This document shows positions 16,707 through 26,449 of a DNA stretch of 59,970 bases, piece by piece. The notes beneath the pieces are model-generated. The model was not told the DNA's origin. It did no database searches and worked only from the letters and a program-made list of their open reading frames with translations. How positions within the stretch are numbered: position 1 is the first letter of the stretch; each line of letters opens with the position of its first letter. A program made the position numbers and the translations under genes. This stretch comes from an uncultured Lachnospiraceae bacterium (lineage in GTDB: Bacteria; Bacillota; Clostridia; Lachnospirales; Lachnospiraceae), in the NCBI GenBank assembly GCA_947626945.1, contig CANQUC010000013.1, forward strand, positions 1 to 59,970, given 5' to 3'.

Positions 16707-17807
16707 ATGCCAGGTTCTACATTTGGTTCTGTATTTCAGATCACCACATGGGGAGAATCTCACGGAAAGGCCCTGGGAGTTGTCATTGACGGCTGCCCGG
16801 CAGGCCTTCCTTTGTGCGAGGAGGATATTCAGACCTATCTGGACAGAAGAAAACCCGGTCAGTCCAAATTTACCACAAAACGCCGTGAGGGAGACTGCGT
16901 GCAGATCTTATCCGGCGTTTTTGAGGGAAAGACTACCGGAACCCCCATTTCCCTTATGGTGGAAAACACGGATCAGCGTTCCGGAGATTATGGAGAACTT
17001 GCAGAACTCTACCGGCCGGGTCACGCGGACTATGCTTACGACCAAAAATACGGCTTCCGTGACTACCGGGGAGGTGGCCGCTCTTCCGGAAGAGAAACCC
17101 TGGCCAGAGTAGCGGCGGGAGCAGTGGCGGCAAAGATTTTGTCCCAGCTTGGAATCACCGTTACCGCCTACACAAAAGCCATTGGCAATGTGGAGATCTC
17201 CGCCGACAGATTTGATCTGGAAGAATGCGGAAACAACGGGCTTTACATGCCGGACCGCCAAGCGGCCCAACAGGCAGCCCTTTTGATATCAGAGTGCGTG
17301 AAGAGTCAGGACTCGGTGGGCGGCGTTATCGAGTGCCGGGTGGACAACCTGACGGCCGGAGTGGGAGAGCCCTGCTTTGACAAGCTGGACGCAAATCTTG
17401 CAAAAGCGCTGATGTCCATCGGCGCCGTGAAAGCGGTGGAGATCGGAGACGGCGCGGCCTCTGCGAAAACGCGGGGTTCCCAAAACAATGACTCCATGTA
17501 TTCCATAAATCAAAAGCTGGAAAAAGAAAGCAATCACGGAGGCGGCATATACGGCGGCATCAGTGACGGAAGTCAGATCCTGGTAAGAGCCTATGTAAAA
17601 CCGACTCCTTCCATCGCGGCGCCTCAGAAAACGGTTGACCGGAACATGGAAAACCGGGAGATTGTCATTCGGGGCAGGCACGATCCGGTGATCGTGCCGA
17701 GAGCGGTTGTGGTAGTAGAGTGTATGACGGCTCTGACCGTTCTGGACAGTCTGTTTGCGTCCATGACTTCCAGAATGGATCAGGTAATCCGTTTTTTTGA
17801 CAGATAA
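16707..17807 (+). CDS. aroC: Chorismate synthase
   Basis: 366 residues. It converts 5-enolpyruvylshikimate-3-phosphate to chorismate, the last shikimate step, using reduced FMN. Hallmarks are TTWGESHGKALG near the N-terminus, KYGFRDYRGGGRSSGRET around residue 115, and RGRHDPVIVPRAV near the C-terminus. The start at MPGSTFGS follows GAGGAGG; the longer frame from 16692 lies inside the preceding gene. aroC and tgt are 12 bases apart and probably co-transcribed. Confidence 0.97.
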   Translation: MPGSTFGSVFQITTWGESHGKALGVVIDGCPAGLPLCEEDIQTYLDRRKPGQSKFTTKRREGDCVQILSGVFEGKTTGTPISLMVENTDQRSGDYGELAELYRPGHADYAYDQKYGFRDYRGGGRSSGRETLARVAAGAVAAKILSQLGITVTAYTKAIGNVEISADRFDLEECGNNGLYMPDRQAAQQAALLISECVKSQDSVGGVIECRVDNLTAGVGEPCFDKLDANLAKALMSIGAVKAVEIGDGAASAKTRGSQNNDSMYSINQKLEKESNHGGGIYGGISDGSQILVRAYVKPTPSIAAPQKTVDRNMENREIVIRGRHDPVIVPRAVVVVECMTALTVLDSLFASMTSRMDQVIRFFDR

Positions 17808-17819
17808 AGCGAGGAACAG

Positions 17820-18959
17820 ATGTATCAGCTGATCAAAAAAGACGGCCGTGCGAAGCGTGGCGTTTTTCATACGGTGCATGGGGACATCCAGACCCCGGTG
17901 TTTATGAACGTAGGTACGGCGGCGGCCATTAAGGGCGCGGTTGCCACCACGGATCTGAAAGAGATCGGAACTCAGGTGCAGCTGTCCAATACCTACCATC
18001 TCCATGTGCGTCCCGGAGACCGGATCGTAAAGCAGATGGGAGGGCTTCACCGGTTTATGAACTGGGACCGCCCGATCTTAACCGACAGCGGCGGATTTCA
18101 GGTGTTTTCCCTGGCGGGGCTTCGCAGAATCAGGGAGGAAGGGGTCTATTTCAATTCCCATATCGACGGAAGAAAGATTTTTATGGGGCCGGAGGAGAGC
18201 ATGCGGATCCAGTCCAATCTGGCCTCCACCATCGCCATGGCTTTTGACGAGTGCCCGCCTTATCCCTCAGACAGGGATTATATGCAGGCTTCCGCGGACC
18301 GGACGGTCAGATGGCTGGAGCGCTGCAAAGCGGAAATGGAGCGGCTGAACAGCCTGCCGGATACCATCAATCAAAATCAGCTTCTTTTTGGCATCAATCA
18401 GGGAGGAGTCTATGAGGATATCCGCATTGCCCAGGCAGATCAGATCAGCCGGCTGGATCTGGACGGCTATGCCATCGGAGGGCTGGCTGTGGGAGAGTCT
18501 CATGAGGAGATGTACCATATTCTGGATGTGGCGGTGCCCCATCTTCCTCAGGACAAGCCTACTTATCTGATGGGAGTCGGCACTCCGGCAAATATATTGG
18601 AAAGCGTAGATCGGGGCGTGGATTTCTTTGACTGCGTATATCCTTCCCGCAATGGCCGGCACGGGCATGTATATACCAATCAGGGAAAGCGCAATCTCTT
18701 TAATCAGAAATACGAGACTGACAGCAGGCCCATCGAGGAGGGCTGCGGCTGTCCTGCCTGCAGAAATTACAGCAGGGGATACATCCGGCATCTTCTGAAA
18801 GCAAAGGAAATGCTTGGCATGCGTCTGTGTGTGCTTCATAATCTGTATTTCTACAATACGATGATGGCGGAGATCCGTCAGGCGATTGAGGAGAACAGGT
18901 ATGGAGAATACAAAAAGCAAAAGCTCCAGGCAGTGTCCGGAAGCGGAGAGGACGCCTGA
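17820..18959 (+). CDS. tgt: tRNA-guanine transglycosylase
   Basis: 379 residues. It swaps guanine-34 for preQ1 in tRNAs with GUN anticodons (queuosine pathway). Seen are the substrate loop DSGGFQVFSLAGLRRI, FGINQGG, GGLAVGE, the catalytic Asp in FFDCVYPSRNGRHG, and zinc ligands CGCPAC plus the later His in LHNLYFY. Start ATG at 17820 after GAGG. No queC/D/E/F genes lie nearby. Confidence 0.97.
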   Translation: MYQLIKKDGRAKRGVFHTVHGDIQTPVFMNVGTAAAIKGAVATTDLKEIGTQVQLSNTYHLHVRPGDRIVKQMGGLHRFMNWDRPILTDSGGFQVFSLAGLRRIREEGVYFNSHIDGRKIFMGPEESMRIQSNLASTIAMAFDECPPYPSDRDYMQASADRTVRWLERCKAEMERLNSLPDTINQNQLLFGINQGGVYEDIRIAQADQISRLDLDGYAIGGLAVGESHEEMYHILDVAVPHLPQDKPTYLMGVGTPANILESVDRGVDFFDCVYPSRNGRHGHVYTNQGKRNLFNQKYETDSRPIEEGCGCPACRNYSRGYIRHLLKAKEMLGMRLCVLHNLYFYNTMMAEIRQAIEENRYGEYKKQKLQAVSGSGEDA

Positions 18960-19005
18960 CAGGCTTTTTTTCAGGCGCCGATACCGGAAAAAAAGATTTT
19001 GGGGC

Positions 19006-19034
19006 TTGCCTTTCCGGACAAATTTGTGTATAGT
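19006..19034 (+). promoter_or_regulatory. Sigma-A promoter for yajC
   Basis: TTGCCT (19006-19011), 17 bp, TATAGT (19029-19034), 42 bases before the yajC ATG. Confidence 0.7.
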
Positions 19035-19076
19035 GTTCTATAAAGCAAAAATATGACAGAAATCGGAGGAAATCAT

Positions 19077-19406
19077 ATGCAGGGATTTGCAATGCTTCTG
19101 GCGTCCGGCGCAGCTGCGTCAGGCGGGGCAGGCATGAGTATCATGGCGATCATTCTCTATGTCGTTGTGATCGGCGCCTTTTTCTATTTTGTTTTGATCC
19201 GTCCCCAGAAAAAGGAGCAGAAACGGCTTAACGCAATGCTGGCGGAAATGGAATGCGGGGACACGGTTCTGACATCCAGCGGCTTTTACGGCGTGGTGAT
19301 CGACATTACAGACGATACGGTGATCGTGGAGTTCGGCAACAACAGAAACTGCCGGATCCCCATGCAGAAAAGCGCTATTACGCAGGTGGAAAAGGCCGAC
19401 GAATAA
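19077..19406 (+). CDS. yajC: Preprotein translocase subunit YajC
   Basis: 109 residues. Auxiliary subunit of the SecDF-YajC complex at the membrane. A single membrane helix at about 20-45 (IMAIILYVVVIGAFFYFVLI) is followed by RPQKKEQKR and the conserved soluble part GDTVLTSSGFYGVV. The start at MQGFAML follows GGAGGA by 6 bases; the frame is open to 19053, but that would place the ribosome site inside the gene. It often sits next to tgt, as here. Confidence 0.95.
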   Translation: MQGFAMLLASGAAASGGAGMSIMAIILYVVVIGAFFYFVLIRPQKKEQKRLNAMLAEMECGDTVLTSSGFYGVVIDITDDTVIVEFGNNRNCRIPMQKSAITQVEKADE

Positions 19407-19420
19407 ACTACGAAAAAGGG

Positions 19421-19472
19421 AAGGGGATTTTACAAAGGCAGCAGTCTGCCGTTTTGTAAAGTCTCCTTTTTT
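19421..19472 (+). terminator. Intrinsic terminator after yajC
   Basis: Long hairpin: TTTTACAAA and GGCAG pair with CTGCC and TTTGTAAA, then CTCCTTTTTT. Confidence 0.85.
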
Positions 19473-19485
19473 GCTTACATTCCTG

Positions 19486-19514
19486 TTGAAATGTGACTGA
19501 AAAAGAGATATAAT
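19486..19514 (+). promoter_or_regulatory. Strong sigma-A promoter for leuB
   Basis: TTGAAA (19486-19491), 17 bp, perfect TATAAT (19509-19514), 35 bases before the leuB ATG. No leader RNA fits between, so control by a T-box or attenuator is unlikely. Confidence 0.8.
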
Positions 19515-19549
19515 AAAGGATAAGTTTTTTAAGAAAGCGGAGGATTTGT

Positions 19550-20635
19550 ATGGAATTTCATGTAGCGGTGATCTCCGGCGACGGGATCGGACCGGAGATT
19601 GTCAGAGAGGCGAAAAAGGTGCTGGATCAGACAGGCAATGTGTACGGCCATCGGTTTTTGTATGAGGATCTGCTTATGGGCGGCGCCTCCATTGACGTTC
19701 ACGGCGTGCCCCTGACAGATGAGACCATTGCCAGGGCAAAGGCGTCTCAGGCTGTGCTGATGGGCTCCATCGGCGGCGACACCACCACTTCTCCCTGGTA
19801 TCAGCTTCCCCCGGAGCGCAGACCGGAAGCGGGCCTGTTAAAGATCCGCAAGTCGCTGAATCTGTTTGCCAATGTAAGGCCGGCATATTTGTTTCAGGAG
19901 CTGAAAGACGCCTGTCCTCTCCGTGACGACATCATTGGAGACGGATTTGATCTGGTGATCATGCGGGAACTTACCGGAGGCCTTTATTTTGGAGAACGGC
20001 GCACGGTAAAGGAGAACGGCGTCCGCAAAGCCATTGATACGCTGACCTACAGTGAAGAAGAGATCCGCCGTATCGCTGTCCGCGCTTTTGAGATCGCCGG
20101 CAAGCGCAGAAAGAAAGTGACCAGTGTAGATAAAGCCAATGTGCTGGATTCTTCCCGGCTCTGGAGAGCGGTTGTGGAGGAAGTGGCAAAGGATTATCCC
20201 AATATTGCCCTGGAGCATATGCTGGTAGACAACTGCGCCATGCAGCTGGTGAAAGACCCGGGACAGTTTGACGTGATCCTGACGGAAAACATGTTTGGAG
20301 ATATTCTGTCCGACGAGGCAAGCATGATTACCGGTTCCATCGGCATGCTTTCCTCCGCGAGCCTGAACGAATCCAAATTCGGCCTTTATGAGCCCAGCCA
20401 CGGCAGCGCTCCGGACATTGCGGGAAAAGATCTGGCAAACCCCATTGCCACCATTTTGTCAGCGGCAATGATGCTGCGGTATTCCCTTGATCTGGACAGA
20501 GAAGCCGACGCCATAGAGGCTGCTGTAAGACAGGTGCTTGCCGACGGCTTCCGCACGGGAGATATTTACTCGGAAGGCTGCACAAAGGTGGGCACGGCGC
20601 AGATGGGCGACGCCATCGCGGCGCGGATCAAATGA
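19550..20635 (+). CDS. leuB: 3-Isopropylmalate dehydrogenase
   Basis: 361 residues. It oxidises and decarboxylates 3-isopropylmalate in leucine synthesis with NAD. Seen are GDGIGPEIV at the N-terminus, [29 protein letters not shown], the active-site Lys region [16 protein letters not shown], and FEPSHGSAP-like [13 protein letters not shown]. Typical length. Ribosome site GCGGAGG. First gene after a strong promoter; ilvD and ilvB follow. The other leu genes (leuA, leuC, leuD) are not in the window. Confidence 0.97.
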   Translation: MEFHVAVISGDGIGPEIVREAKKVLDQTGNVYGHRFLYEDLLMGGASIDVHGVPLTDETIARAKASQAVLMGSIGGDTTTSPWYQLPPERRPEAGLLKIRKSLNLFANVRPAYLFQELKDACPLRDDIIGDGFDLVIMRELTGGLYFGERRTVKENGVRKAIDTLTYSEEEIRRIAVRAFEIAGKRRKKVTSVDKANVLDSSRLWRAVVEEVAKDYPNIALEHMLVDNCAMQLVKDPGQFDVILTENMFGDILSDEASMITGSIGMLSSASLNESKFGLYEPSHGSAPDIAGKDLANPIATILSAAMMLRYSLDLDREADAIEAAVRQVLADGFRTGDIYSEGCTKVGTAQMGDAIAARIK

Positions 20636-20717
20636 CGGGATCCTGGGCGGAAGATGTCCCAGATTCTATAGAAACCATTGCGGATTTTGAAAAAGCATCT
20701 TCAGAATGGAGGAAAAC

Positions 20718-22382
20718 ATGAGAAGTGATTCTGTAACAAAGGGGATGCAGCAGGCGCCCCACAGATCCCTGTTCAATGCCCTTGGATTTACAAAAGAAGA
20801 GATGGACCGCCCTCTTGTGGGCATTGTCAGCTCTTACAATGAGATCGTGCCGGGACATATGAACCTGGATAAGATCGTAAACGCAGTGAAGACCGGTGTG
20901 GCAATGGCGGGAGGCACCCCTGTGGTATTTCCGGCTATCGCCGTATGCGACGGCATTGCCATGGGACATATCGGTATGAAATATTCTCTTGTCACCAGAG
21001 ACCTGATCGCGGATTCCACGGAAGCCATGGCCCTTGCCCATCAGTTTGACGCCCTGGTGATGGTGCCCAACTGTGATAAGAACGTGCCGGGCCTGTTAAT
21101 GGCCGCGGCCCGCATCAATGTGCCCACGATCTTTGTCAGCGGGGGACCTATGCTGGCAGGTCATGTAAAGGGACAGAAAACAAGTCTTTCCAGCATGTTT
21201 GAGGCGGTAGGCGCCTGCGCGGCAGGAAAGATCAGCCAGGAAGAACTGACTGATTTTGAAAATCATGCCTGTCCTACCTGCGGTTCCTGCTCCGGCATGT
21301 ATACGGCCAACAGCATGAACTGCCTTACGGAAGCCCTTGGCATGGGCCTGAAAGGCAACGGAACCATTCCCGCCGTGTACTCGGCCAGGATCCGTCTCGC
21401 GAAAGAGGCCGGTATGCAGGTCATGAAGCTTTGGGAGAAAAATATCCGGCCCCGGGACATCATTACGGAGCAGGCTATTTTCAACGCGCTTACAGTAGAT
21501 ATGGCCCTTGGATGCTCCACCAACAGCATGCTGCATCTGCCTGCCATCGCCCATGAGATCGGCATGGAACTTTCACCGGAACTTGCCAATGACATCAGCG
21601 CCCGGACGCCAAATCTGTGCCATCTTGCTCCGGCAGGGCATACATATATGGAGGAGCTGAACGAGGCCGGCGGCGTGTATGCGGTGATGAACGAACTGAA
21701 CAAAAAGGATCTGCTGAATACAGACTGTATGACCGTAACCGGCAGAACCGTTGGAGAAAATATCCGGGACTGCGCAAACAGAAATCCGGAGGTGATCCGT
21801 CCCATTGATCATCCGTACAGCGAGACCGGGGGAATTGCCGTGCTCAAAGGCAATCTTGCGCCGGATACAGCCGTGGTAAAACGCTCCGCGGTAGTGCCGG
21901 AAATGATGGTTCATGAGGGGCCTGCCAGAGTCTTTGACTGCGAGGAGGATGCCATCGACGCCATTAAGGGCGGCAGGATCGTTCCCGGTGACGTGGTGGT
22001 TATCCGCTATGAAGGGCCAAAAGGCGGCCCGGGCATGCGTGAGATGTTAAATCCCACCTCCGCCATTGCCGGAATGGGTCTGGGAAGCAGCGTGGCGCTG
22101 ATTACGGACGGCCGGTTCAGCGGCGCCTCCAGAGGAGCCTCCATCGGTCACGTCTCTCCGGAAGCGGCTGTGGGAGGACCCATTGCCCTGGTTGAAGAGG
22201 GAGACAAAATCCGGATCGACATTCCCGCCAACACGCTGGATGTGCTTGTATCCGATGAGGTACTGGCGGAAAGAAAGAAAAACTGGAAGCCCAGACAGCC
22301 CCGGGTGACTACCGGCTATCTGGCCAGATATGAAAAGATGGTGACCTCCGGAAACAGAGGCGCCATACTGGAGATCAACTGA
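20718..22382 (+). CDS. ilvD: Dihydroxy-acid dehydratase
   Basis: 554 residues. An iron-sulfur enzyme making 2-oxo acids in isoleucine and valine synthesis. Cluster-binding Cys residues are seen in [11 protein letters not shown] and [37 protein letters not shown] is the C-terminal signature. Start at MRSDSVTKG because GGAGG lies just upstream; an ATG at 20706 has none. It is 82 bases after leuB and 21 before ilvB. Confidence 0.97.
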   Translation: MRSDSVTKGMQQAPHRSLFNALGFTKEEMDRPLVGIVSSYNEIVPGHMNLDKIVNAVKTGVAMAGGTPVVFPAIAVCDGIAMGHIGMKYSLVTRDLIADSTEAMALAHQFDALVMVPNCDKNVPGLLMAAARINVPTIFVSGGPMLAGHVKGQKTSLSSMFEAVGACAAGKISQEELTDFENHACPTCGSCSGMYTANSMNCLTEALGMGLKGNGTIPAVYSARIRLAKEAGMQVMKLWEKNIRPRDIITEQAIFNALTVDMALGCSTNSMLHLPAIAHEIGMELSPELANDISARTPNLCHLAPAGHTYMEELNEAGGVYAVMNELNKKDLLNTDCMTVTGRTVGENIRDCANRNPEVIRPIDHPYSETGGIAVLKGNLAPDTAVVKRSAVVPEMMVHEGPARVFDCEEDAIDAIKGGRIVPGDVVVIRYEGPKGGPGMREMLNPTSAIAGMGLGSSVALITDGRFSGASRGASIGHVSPEAAVGGPIALVEEGDKIRIDIPANTLDVLVSDEVLAERKKNWKPRQPRVTTGYLARYEKMVTSGNRGAILEIN

Positions 22383-22403
22383 CAGGCAGAATGGAGGAAC
22401 AGT

Positions 22404-24092
22404 ATGCAGTTAAACGGATCTGAAATCGTCATCGCCTGTTTGAAAGAACAGGGCGTGGATACGGTGTTTGGTTATCCGGGAGGTGCGATTTTAAATATTT
22501 ACGACGAGCTTTACAAGCACAAAGATGAGATCAGACATGTGCTCACCTCTCACGAGCAGGGGGCGGCCCACGCGGCTGACGGCTATGCCAGGGCAACCGG
22601 CAGGGTAGGCGTCTGCATGGCTACATCAGGCCCCGGCGCTACCAATCTGGTTACCGGCATTGCCACCGCCTATATGGATTCGGTGCCCGTGGTGGCCATT
22701 ACGGCCAACGTGACCACGCAGCTTCTGGGAAAGGATTCTTTCCAGGAGGTGGACATTGCGGGAATTGTAACGCCCATTACCAAGTACAGTTTTATCGTAA
22801 AAAATGTGGAGGACATCGCGCCGGTGATCCGGAGGGCGTTTTCCATTGCCCGGACAGGACGGCCGGGCCCGGTGCTGGTGGACATTACAAAGGACGCCAC
22901 CTCAAATGTAACGGAGTATCAGCCTGAAAAGCCGAAAGAGATCCGCCCTTTGGGGGATACCATTATCCGGGAGGATCTTTTGAAAGCCGCTGAGCTGATC
23001 AACAACGCCAAACGGCCTTACATTTTTGTAGGCGGCGGCGCGGTGATCTCTGAGGCCTATGAGGAAGTACGGGCCTTTGCGGAAAAGATCCACGCGCCGG
23101 TGGCGGATACCCTGATGGGCAAGGGCGTATTTGACGGCAATCACCCCCTCTATACGGGAATGCTTGGCATGCACGGCACCAAGACATCCAATTTCGGCGT
23201 GACGGAATGCGATCTGCTCATTGTAATGGGCGCCCGGTTCAGCGACCGGGTGATCGGCAACGCAAAGAAATTTGCAAGAAACGCAAAGATCGTTCATATA
23301 GACATTGACCCGGCGGAGATCAACAAAAATATCAAGGCACACCTGCGTCTGATCGGAGATCTGAAAGATGTACTGCGTGAACTGACTCCCCTTGTTGAGA
23401 AACAGGCTCATGAGGAATGGCTTTCCCATATTGAAAAGCTGCGTCAGACCTACCCTCTCCGGTACAATCCGGAAGGACTTACAGGCCCCTATATTGTGGA
23501 GCAGATCTATCAGGCTACAGGAGGCGACGCCATCATTACGACAGAGGTGGGACAGCATCAGATGTGGGCGGCACAGTATTACCGCTTCCCCATGCCCCGC
23601 AGGCTGTTAAGCTCCGGCGGTCTGGGCACCATGGGCTACGGACTTGGGGCAAGTATGGGCGCAAAGGTGGCCTGCCCGGAAAAAACCGTGTTCAACATTG
23701 CCGGAGACGGCTGTTTCCGGATGAATCTCAACGAACTGGCCACTGCGGTGCGGGAAAACATCCCTGTGATCGAGGTTATCATAAACAATCATGTGCTTGG
23801 CATGGTCCGCCAGTGGCAGACTCTGTACTACGGAAAGCGCTATTCCAATACAGTGCTCAATGACAGCGTGGATTTCGTGAAAGTGGCGGAAGCCATGGGA
23901 GCGGAAGGCATCCGCGTCACCAAAAAGGAAGAACTGATGCCGGCCCTGTTAAAGGCAATGAAAGCAAACAGGGCAGTCGTCATAGACTGTATCATTGACA
24001 GCGACGACAAGGTATTTCCCATGGTGTCCCCGGGCACGCCCATTGACGAGGCTTTTGACGGCGATGATTTAGAAAAAAGAAAAGAGGTATAA
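22404..24092 (+). CDS. ilvB: Acetolactate synthase large subunit
   Basis: 562 residues. A thiamine-diphosphate and FAD enzyme condensing pyruvate to acetolactate (or with 2-oxobutyrate). Seen are VFGYPGGAILNIYD, the catalytic Glu in TSHEQGAAHAADGYARA, SGPGATNLVTGIATAYMDSVP, and the thiamine motif GDGCFRMN...INNHVLGMVRQWQ. No small regulatory subunit gene (ilvN/ilvH) is adjacent; it may lie elsewhere. serC starts 2 bases after the stop, tying the branch to serine synthesis. The anabolic type is favoured because of the ilvD/leuB context. Confidence 0.96.
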   Translation: MQLNGSEIVIACLKEQGVDTVFGYPGGAILNIYDELYKHKDEIRHVLTSHEQGAAHAADGYARATGRVGVCMATSGPGATNLVTGIATAYMDSVPVVAITANVTTQLLGKDSFQEVDIAGIVTPITKYSFIVKNVEDIAPVIRRAFSIARTGRPGPVLVDITKDATSNVTEYQPEKPKEIRPLGDTIIREDLLKAAELINNAKRPYIFVGGGAVISEAYEEVRAFAEKIHAPVADTLMGKGVFDGNHPLYTGMLGMHGTKTSNFGVTECDLLIVMGARFSDRVIGNAKKFARNAKIVHIDIDPAEINKNIKAHLRLIGDLKDVLRELTPLVEKQAHEEWLSHIEKLRQTYPLRYNPEGLTGPYIVEQIYQATGGDAIITTEVGQHQMWAAQYYRFPMPRRLLSSGGLGTMGYGLGASMGAKVACPEKTVFNIAGDGCFRMNLNELATAVRENIPVIEVIINNHVLGMVRQWQTLYYGKRYSNTVLNDSVDFVKVAEAMGAEGIRVTKKEELMPALLKAMKANRAVVIDCIIDSDDKVFPMVSPGTPIDEAFDGDDLEKRKEV

Positions 24093-24094
24093 GT

Positions 24095-25180
24095 ATGAGC
24101 AGAGTGTACAATTTTTCCGCCGGACCCGCGGTACTTCCGGAGGAGGTTTTAAAAGAGGCGGCGGCAGAAATGCTGGACTACAACCATACGGGCATGTCCG
24201 TAATGGAGATGAGCCATCGTTCCAAGGCCTTTGAGGAGATCATCACAGAGGCGGAGCAGGATCTTCGGGATCTGATGAACATTCCTGACAACTATAAGGT
24301 ATTGTTTTTACAGGGAGGTGCGTCCCTGCAGTTCTCCATGATCCCCATGAACCTGATGAAGAATGGCACGGCGGATTACATTGTGACCGGACAATGGTCA
24401 AAAAAGGCATTCCAGGAAGCTTCCAAATATGGAAAGGCCAATAAGATCGCGTCCTCAGAGGATAAGACCTTTTCCTATATTCCCGACTGCAGCGATCTTC
24501 CCATCAGTGAGGACGCGGATTATGTTTATATCTGCGAGAACAATACCATATACGGAACAAAATACAAGACGCTTCCCAATACAAAGGGAAAAACGCTGGT
24601 AGCGGACGTATCCTCCTGTTTCCTGTCAGAGCCGGTGGACGTGACAAAATACGGCGTGATCTACGGCGGCGTTCAGAAAAATATCGGCCCCGCAGGTGTG
24701 GTGATCGTCATTATCCGGGAGGATCTGATCACAGAAGACGTGCTTCCCGGAACGCCTACCATGATGCAGTACAAGATCCATGCGGACGCGAAATCTCTTT
24801 ACAATACGCCTCCCGCCTATGGCATTTACATCTGCGGAAAGGTTTTCAAATGGCTGAAAAAAATGGGCGGCCTGGAGGTTATGAAGCAGCGCAATGAGGA
24901 AAAAGCCCGGATCCTTTATGATTTCCTGGATGAAAGCAAGCTGTTCAACGGCACCGTGGAAAAGAAAGACCGCTCCCTGATGAATGTGCCTTTTGTAACA
25001 GGAGACGCGGATCTGGACGCGAAATTTGTCAAAGAGGCAAAGGAAGCCGGACTGGAAAACCTGAAAGGACACAGAACCGTAGGCGGTATGCGCGCCAGTA
25101 TTTACAACGCCATGCCAAAGGAAGGCGTGGAGAAGCTGGTTGCGTTTATGAAGAAATTTGAGGAGGAAAACCATGTTTAA
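24095..25180 (+). CDS. serC: Phosphoserine aminotransferase
   Basis: 361 residues. A PLP enzyme that turns 3-phosphohydroxypyruvate and glutamate into phosphoserine. Seen are the N-terminal YNFSAGPAVLPEEVL, the phosphate-binding LQGGASLQFSMIPMN, the PLP-lysine region VIYGGVQKNIGPAG, and HRTVGGMRASIYNAMP. Only 2 bases follow ilvB, and the end overlaps serA by 8 bases, so all three are co-translated. The gene for phosphoserine phosphatase (serB) is absent here. Confidence 0.97.
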   Translation: MSRVYNFSAGPAVLPEEVLKEAAAEMLDYNHTGMSVMEMSHRSKAFEEIITEAEQDLRDLMNIPDNYKVLFLQGGASLQFSMIPMNLMKNGTADYIVTGQWSKKAFQEASKYGKANKIASSEDKTFSYIPDCSDLPISEDADYVYICENNTIYGTKYKTLPNTKGKTLVADVSSCFLSEPVDVTKYGVIYGGVQKNIGPAGVVIVIIREDLITEDVLPGTPTMMQYKIHADAKSLYNTPPAYGIYICGKVFKWLKKMGGLEVMKQRNEEKARILYDFLDESKLFNGTVEKKDRSLMNVPFVTGDADLDAKFVKEAKEAGLENLKGHRTVGGMRASIYNAMPKEGVEKLVAFMKKFEEENHV

Positions 25181-26336
25181 ATATCATTGCCTGAACCCCA
25201 TTGCCAGCGTAGGACTTGCCGGACTTGGGGAGGAATTTAAACGGACAGAAAAACTGGAGGAAGCACAGGCCGTTCTGGTAAGAAGCGCCGCTATGCACGA
25301 TCTCCCTGTAAGCGACCGTCTTGTGGCAGTTGCAAGAGCAGGCGCGGGAGTCAACAACATTCCTCTGAAAGAGTATGCGGAAAAAGGTATTGTTGTGTTT
25401 AACACGCCGGGCGCCAACGCAAACGGGGTGAAAGAGCTTGTGCTGGCAGGAATGCTCCTTGCCTGCCGTGATGTGGTGGACGGCATCAACTGGGTAAAAG
25501 AGGCAAAGGATGAAGCGGACATTGCCAAACTTGCGGAAAAACAGAAGAAAGCCTACGCGGGCTGTGAGCTGAAAGGAAAACGTCTTGGGGTCATCGGACT
25601 TGGAGCCATTGGCGGACCGGTGGCCAATATGGCGACCCATCTTGGAATGGAAGTATACGGCTACGATCCTTATCTTTCCGTGGACGCGGCCTGGAGCCTT
25701 TCCAGAAATATCAAGCATATCCAGAATGTGGAAGAAATTTACCGGGAGTGCGATTTTATCACCATCCATGTGCCGCTGCTTGACAGCACAAAGGGCATGA
25801 TCGACAAGGACGCCATCTCTCTGATGAAGAACGGCGTGGTGGTGCTGAATTTTGCCAGGGATCTGCTTGTGAATGAGGCGGATATGCTGGACGCTCTGGA
25901 GCATGGAAAGGTCAGAAGATATGTTTCTGATTTCCCCAACGCCACCACAGCGGGAAAGAAAAACTGCATTGTGATCCCTCATCTGGGCGCTTCTACGGAA
26001 GAGTCGGAGGATAACTGCGCGGTTATGGCCGCAAAAGAGCTGAAAGATTATCTGGAGAACGGCAATATTAAAAATTCCGTCAATTATCCCAGCTGCAACA
26101 TGGGCGTATGTACCCAGGCAGGCCGGGTGGCCATTCTTCATAAAAACGTGGCCAATACCATTGGGCAGATCACCAGCGTGTTTGGCGCGGCAAATATTAA
26201 CATTTCCGATATGACCAACAAGAGCCGTGACGATTTCGCGTACACGCTGCTGGATCTGGAGGAAAAGGTGACGCCGGAGGTAGCGGAAAAACTGGCGGCG
26301 GTAAAAGGCGTGATTCGCGTAAGAATCATTCGGTAA
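25173..26336 (+). CDS. serA: D-3-phosphoglycerate dehydrogenase with ACT domain
   Basis: 387 residues. The first step of serine synthesis. NAD-binding LGVIGLGAIGGPVANMA lies at about 139-155, with Arg/Glu/His active-site segments (AGAGVNNIPL, NFARDLLV, PHLGASTEESEDNCA). A C-terminal ACT domain (about 320-387) is the usual site for serine feedback. Start at MFKYHCLNP, chosen for GAGGAGG 6 bases upstream. No extra ASB domain, so it is the short form. Confidence 0.96.
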   Translation: MFKYHCLNPIASVGLAGLGEEFKRTEKLEEAQAVLVRSAAMHDLPVSDRLVAVARAGAGVNNIPLKEYAEKGIVVFNTPGANANGVKELVLAGMLLACRDVVDGINWVKEAKDEADIAKLAEKQKKAYAGCELKGKRLGVIGLGAIGGPVANMATHLGMEVYGYDPYLSVDAAWSLSRNIKHIQNVEEIYRECDFITIHVPLLDSTKGMIDKDAISLMKNGVVVLNFARDLLVNEADMLDALEHGKVRRYVSDFPNATTAGKKNCIVIPHLGASTEESEDNCAVMAAKELKDYLENGNIKNSVNYPSCNMGVCTQAGRVAILHKNVANTIGQITSVFGAANINISDMTNKSRDDFAYTLLDLEEKVTPEVAEKLAAVKGVIRVRIIR

Positions 26337-26356
26337 TTTTAATAGGTGAGGCTGTC

Positions 26357-26437
26357 ATGAAACGGATCCTGCTGATGGAAAGCCGCTGTTTTGTGACGGC
26401 CTCTCGGTGTTTTTACTATGAAGATCTGATCATATAA
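26357..26437 (+). CDS. Possible 26-residue peptide
   Basis: A small frame (MKRILLMESRCFVTASRCFY, then YEDLII) lies between serA and the DUF1015 gene, with GGTGAGG 6 bases before its ATG. Its stop lies 12 bases before the next start. No homologue was recognised. It could be a real small protein, a coupling leader, or chance. Confidence 0.25.
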   Translation: MKRILLMESRCFVTASRCFYYEDLII

Positions 26438-26449
26438 AGGAGAAACAAA

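Noticed and set aside
18952-18980. A possible terminator after tgt
   Set aside because: The CGCCTGA/TCAGGCG stem has its T-run in the loop, not after the stem, so it does not fit an intrinsic terminator.
19406-19550. A T-box or attenuator in front of leuB
   Set aside because: The hairpin there is the yajC terminator, and a consensus promoter follows it only 35 bases before the leuB start, leaving no leader.
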